The notes under the pieces were generated by a model. It was not told the origin of the DNA. It did not search any database and saw nothing but the letters and a program-made list of their open reading frames with translations. Below are positions 5,653-6,559 of a stretch of 6,559 nt of DNA, in pieces. Every line of letters starts with the position of its first letter. Position 1 is the first letter of the stretch. This DNA is from Deltaproteobacteria bacterium RIFCSPHIGHO2_02_FULL_40_11. GTDB lineage: Bacteria > Bdellovibrionota > JACOXK01 > 2-02-FULL-40-11. The stretch covers positions 1 through 6,559 of the forward strand of contig MGRI01000088.1 in the NCBI GenBank assembly GCA_001798105.1, given 5' to 3'. A program made the translations under genes and the position numbers.

Positions 5653-6559
5653 TTTTCCTCCTCACTGTCATTCCCGCGAAGGCGGGAATCTTCATTAAAT
5701 TCATTTGTAAATAAGGCTCTCACCAAAAGGTGTAAAGCGCTGATTCTTTGTTGATAAAATTTATCGGAACTACTTAAAAGATTACTTCTACGAATGGGGG
5801 GATCAATTTTGTTTTCTAAAGAAAATTGATCCAATGCTGCTTCAATTTGATTCATCGAATTTTCAACATTTATTTTTAAACTTGGATCCATGGCAAAAAC
5901 TTTATTTTGTACGCTTGCCCCTTCCACGCTCGGCAATTTTTGAACCTCAAGGTTTAATTTTTTAACACTATCCTCAACTCCATACACGGCTTTTCCGCCA
6001 ATCATGACCAAAGACAGGTACCGGACGTCGGTTGTAAATAAAGATTCCATGGCCGTTTTTGTTGTGTCGGGGTCTGAAAGCACAACCAAGTCTGCCAAAT
6101 TTCCTTCTTCCAGGGCGCCATAGTTTTCAAGCCCCAAAAGTTTGGCAGCATTGGAAGTCATCATTTGAAAAATCTGTGTATCTGTGATGGCAGGTAAATT
6201 TCTTTCTTGAATGAATTTATTTTGGCGAATTTTATTTAAGAAAAACTTTGCAAATCGAGCTTCGTCTAAAACATGTTTCGATCCAGAAGGACTCCAGTCG
6301 GAGCCAAGTGCAATGGTAACGCCTTTTGAAACCAAGGTTTCAATATCGAGCGTATCATTATAGAGGAGTAAATTTGAAACCGGCGACCACACAATCCCCA
6401 TGTTCCATGTTTTTAAAAATTCAATGTGTTTGTCGTTATTGGGATCGATGCCGCTTGCATGAATGAGTGCAACGGGTGGTTTGGGAGAATTTTGGGGATC
6501 TGAAAAAAGGGCATGATTCATAAGGGCTTCAAATTCATTTCTGGAATAGAGGTCATGGT
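5649..6559 (-). CDS. Metal-dependent amidohydrolase, C-terminal part (5' end beyond window)
   Basis: Amidohydrolase-superfamily enzyme of the COG0402-like group (cytosine/guanine deaminase, chlorohydrolase and relatives). The frame is open to the window edge, so the 302 visible residues lack the N-terminal HxH metal motif and the start. Numbering visible residues from H at 6557-6555: VALIHASGID has likely metal ligand or catalytic H33; WSPVSN spans 57-62; ALGSDWSPSGSKHVLDEA carries the conserved metal Asp D87. NAAKLLGL and GALEEGNLADLVVLSD form the usual end of the barrel and return to the composite beta domain, closing with VMIGGKAVYG. About 100 further residues follow, with low similarity to anything I recognise. 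The last ones (NEDSRLRGNDS) are encoded by a palindromic repeat, hinting that the original C-terminus was altered. The stop overlaps the next ATG as ATGA. Substrate unknown; whether the protein is exported cannot be judged without the N-terminus. Confidence 0.9.
   Translation of the reverse strand, partial: HDLYSRNEFEALMNHALFSDPQNSPKPPVALIHASGIDPNNDKHIEFLKTWNMGIVWSPVSNLLLYNDTLDIETLVSKGVTIALGSDWSPSGSKHVLDEARFAKFFLNKIRQNKFIQERNLPAITDTQIFQMMTSNAAKLLGLENYGALEEGNLADLVVLSDPDTTKTAMESLFTTDVRYLSLVMIGGKAVYGVEDSVKKLNLEVQKLPSVEGASVQNKVFAMDPSLKINVENSMNQIEAALDQFSLENKIDPPIRRSNLLSSSDKFYQQRISALHLLVRALFTNEFNEDSRLRGNDSEEEK
5657..5663 (-). promoter_or_regulatory. Strong Shine-Dalgarno (GAGGAGG) for the exported UDG-fold gene
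   Basis: GAGGAGG lies 4 nt (5653-5656) before the ATG at 5652 and is much the strongest ribosome-binding site in the window. It overlaps the last codons of the amidohydrolase (Glu-Glu-Glu-Lys) and fixes the start of the 700-residue protein, suggesting it is made in larger amounts than its neighbours or is translated independently. Confidence 0.85.
5670..5689. repeat. dRS3-like palindromic repeat (ATTCCC-N8-GGGAAT)
   Basis: Twenty-base perfect inverted repeat: 8-bp arms ATTCCCGC and GCGGGAAT around a GAAG loop. It matches the ATTCCC-N8-GGGAAT form of the Neisseria dRS3 element and similar short repeats found dispersed in many proteobacterial genomes. On the minus strand it is translated as part of SRLRGND at the end of the amidohydrolase and lies 7 nt before the Shine-Dalgarno of the next gene. 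No T-run follows the stem on either strand, so it is not an obvious terminator; a role in mRNA stability or coupling is possible. Only one copy is seen here. Confidence 0.8.

Larger units (their letters stand above)
1..6559 (-). other. Probable single transcription unit of six genes
   Basis: All six genes read on the minus strand, with junctions of -4 nt (amidohydrolase/UDG-fold), +9 (UDG-fold/HAD), +19 (HAD/binding protein), 0 (binding protein/permease) and -8 (permease/ATPase). The largest non-coding gap is 19 nt, leaving no room for internal promoters or terminators outside coding sequence. No RNA gene, CRISPR or mobile element is visible. Promoter and terminator lie beyond the window. Confidence 0.75.

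Noticed and set aside
5670..5689. Palindrome as a Rho-independent terminator
   Set aside because: No U-tract follows on either strand, and it lies inside coding sequence ahead of a gene coupled by a 4-nt overlap.

Overview
The window is one strand-coherent gene cluster: six genes, all transcribed on the minus strand, read from position 6559 down to 1. Gene junctions are very tight (4-nt overlap, 9-nt gap, 19-nt gap, direct abutment, 8-nt overlap). No promoter or terminator is evident inside the window, so this looks like the middle of a longer operon whose first and last visible genes both run off the edges. The sequence is moderately AT-rich. A Sec signal peptide on one product, a lipoprotein signal on another, and a dRS3-like palindromic repeat suggest a Gram-negative bacterium. 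A deltaproteobacterial or Bdellovibrio-like lineage is a guess from general character, not something proven here.

In order of transcription: (1) 6559-5649, the C-terminal part of a metal-dependent amidohydrolase (COG0402-like), whose last residues are encoded by a palindromic repeat; (2) 5652-3550, a 700-residue exported protein that appears to be two tandem uracil-DNA-glycosylase-fold modules; (3) 3540-2881, a HAD phosphatase/phosphoglucomutase-like enzyme; (4) 2861-1863, a lipoprotein solute-binding protein of the iron(III)/hexose-phosphate/phosphonate group; (5) 1862-192, a fused double-domain ABC permease; (6) 199-1, the start of the ABC ATPase. Genes 4-6 form one complete type-I importer.

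The most unusual item is gene 2. Both halves carry the signature of the family-4-type UDG fold (a G-rich loop after a beta strand, then an [AF]-x-x-G-x-[AT]-G-Q element, an Asn-bearing strand and an HP motif). The protein has a clear signal peptide and lacks the Fe-S cysteines of family 4. Module 1 keeps the positions expected to form a uracil pocket (F112, N137, H247); module 2 has changed all three (L472, R497, N563). The duplication also covers a lead-in motif and a C-terminal tail not expected in an ordinary UDG. A speculative link is that an exported nucleobase- or nucleotide-acting protein, an amidohydrolase, a HAD phosphatase and an importer whose binding protein lacks the iron-binding Tyr pair work together in salvage of phosphorylated compounds.
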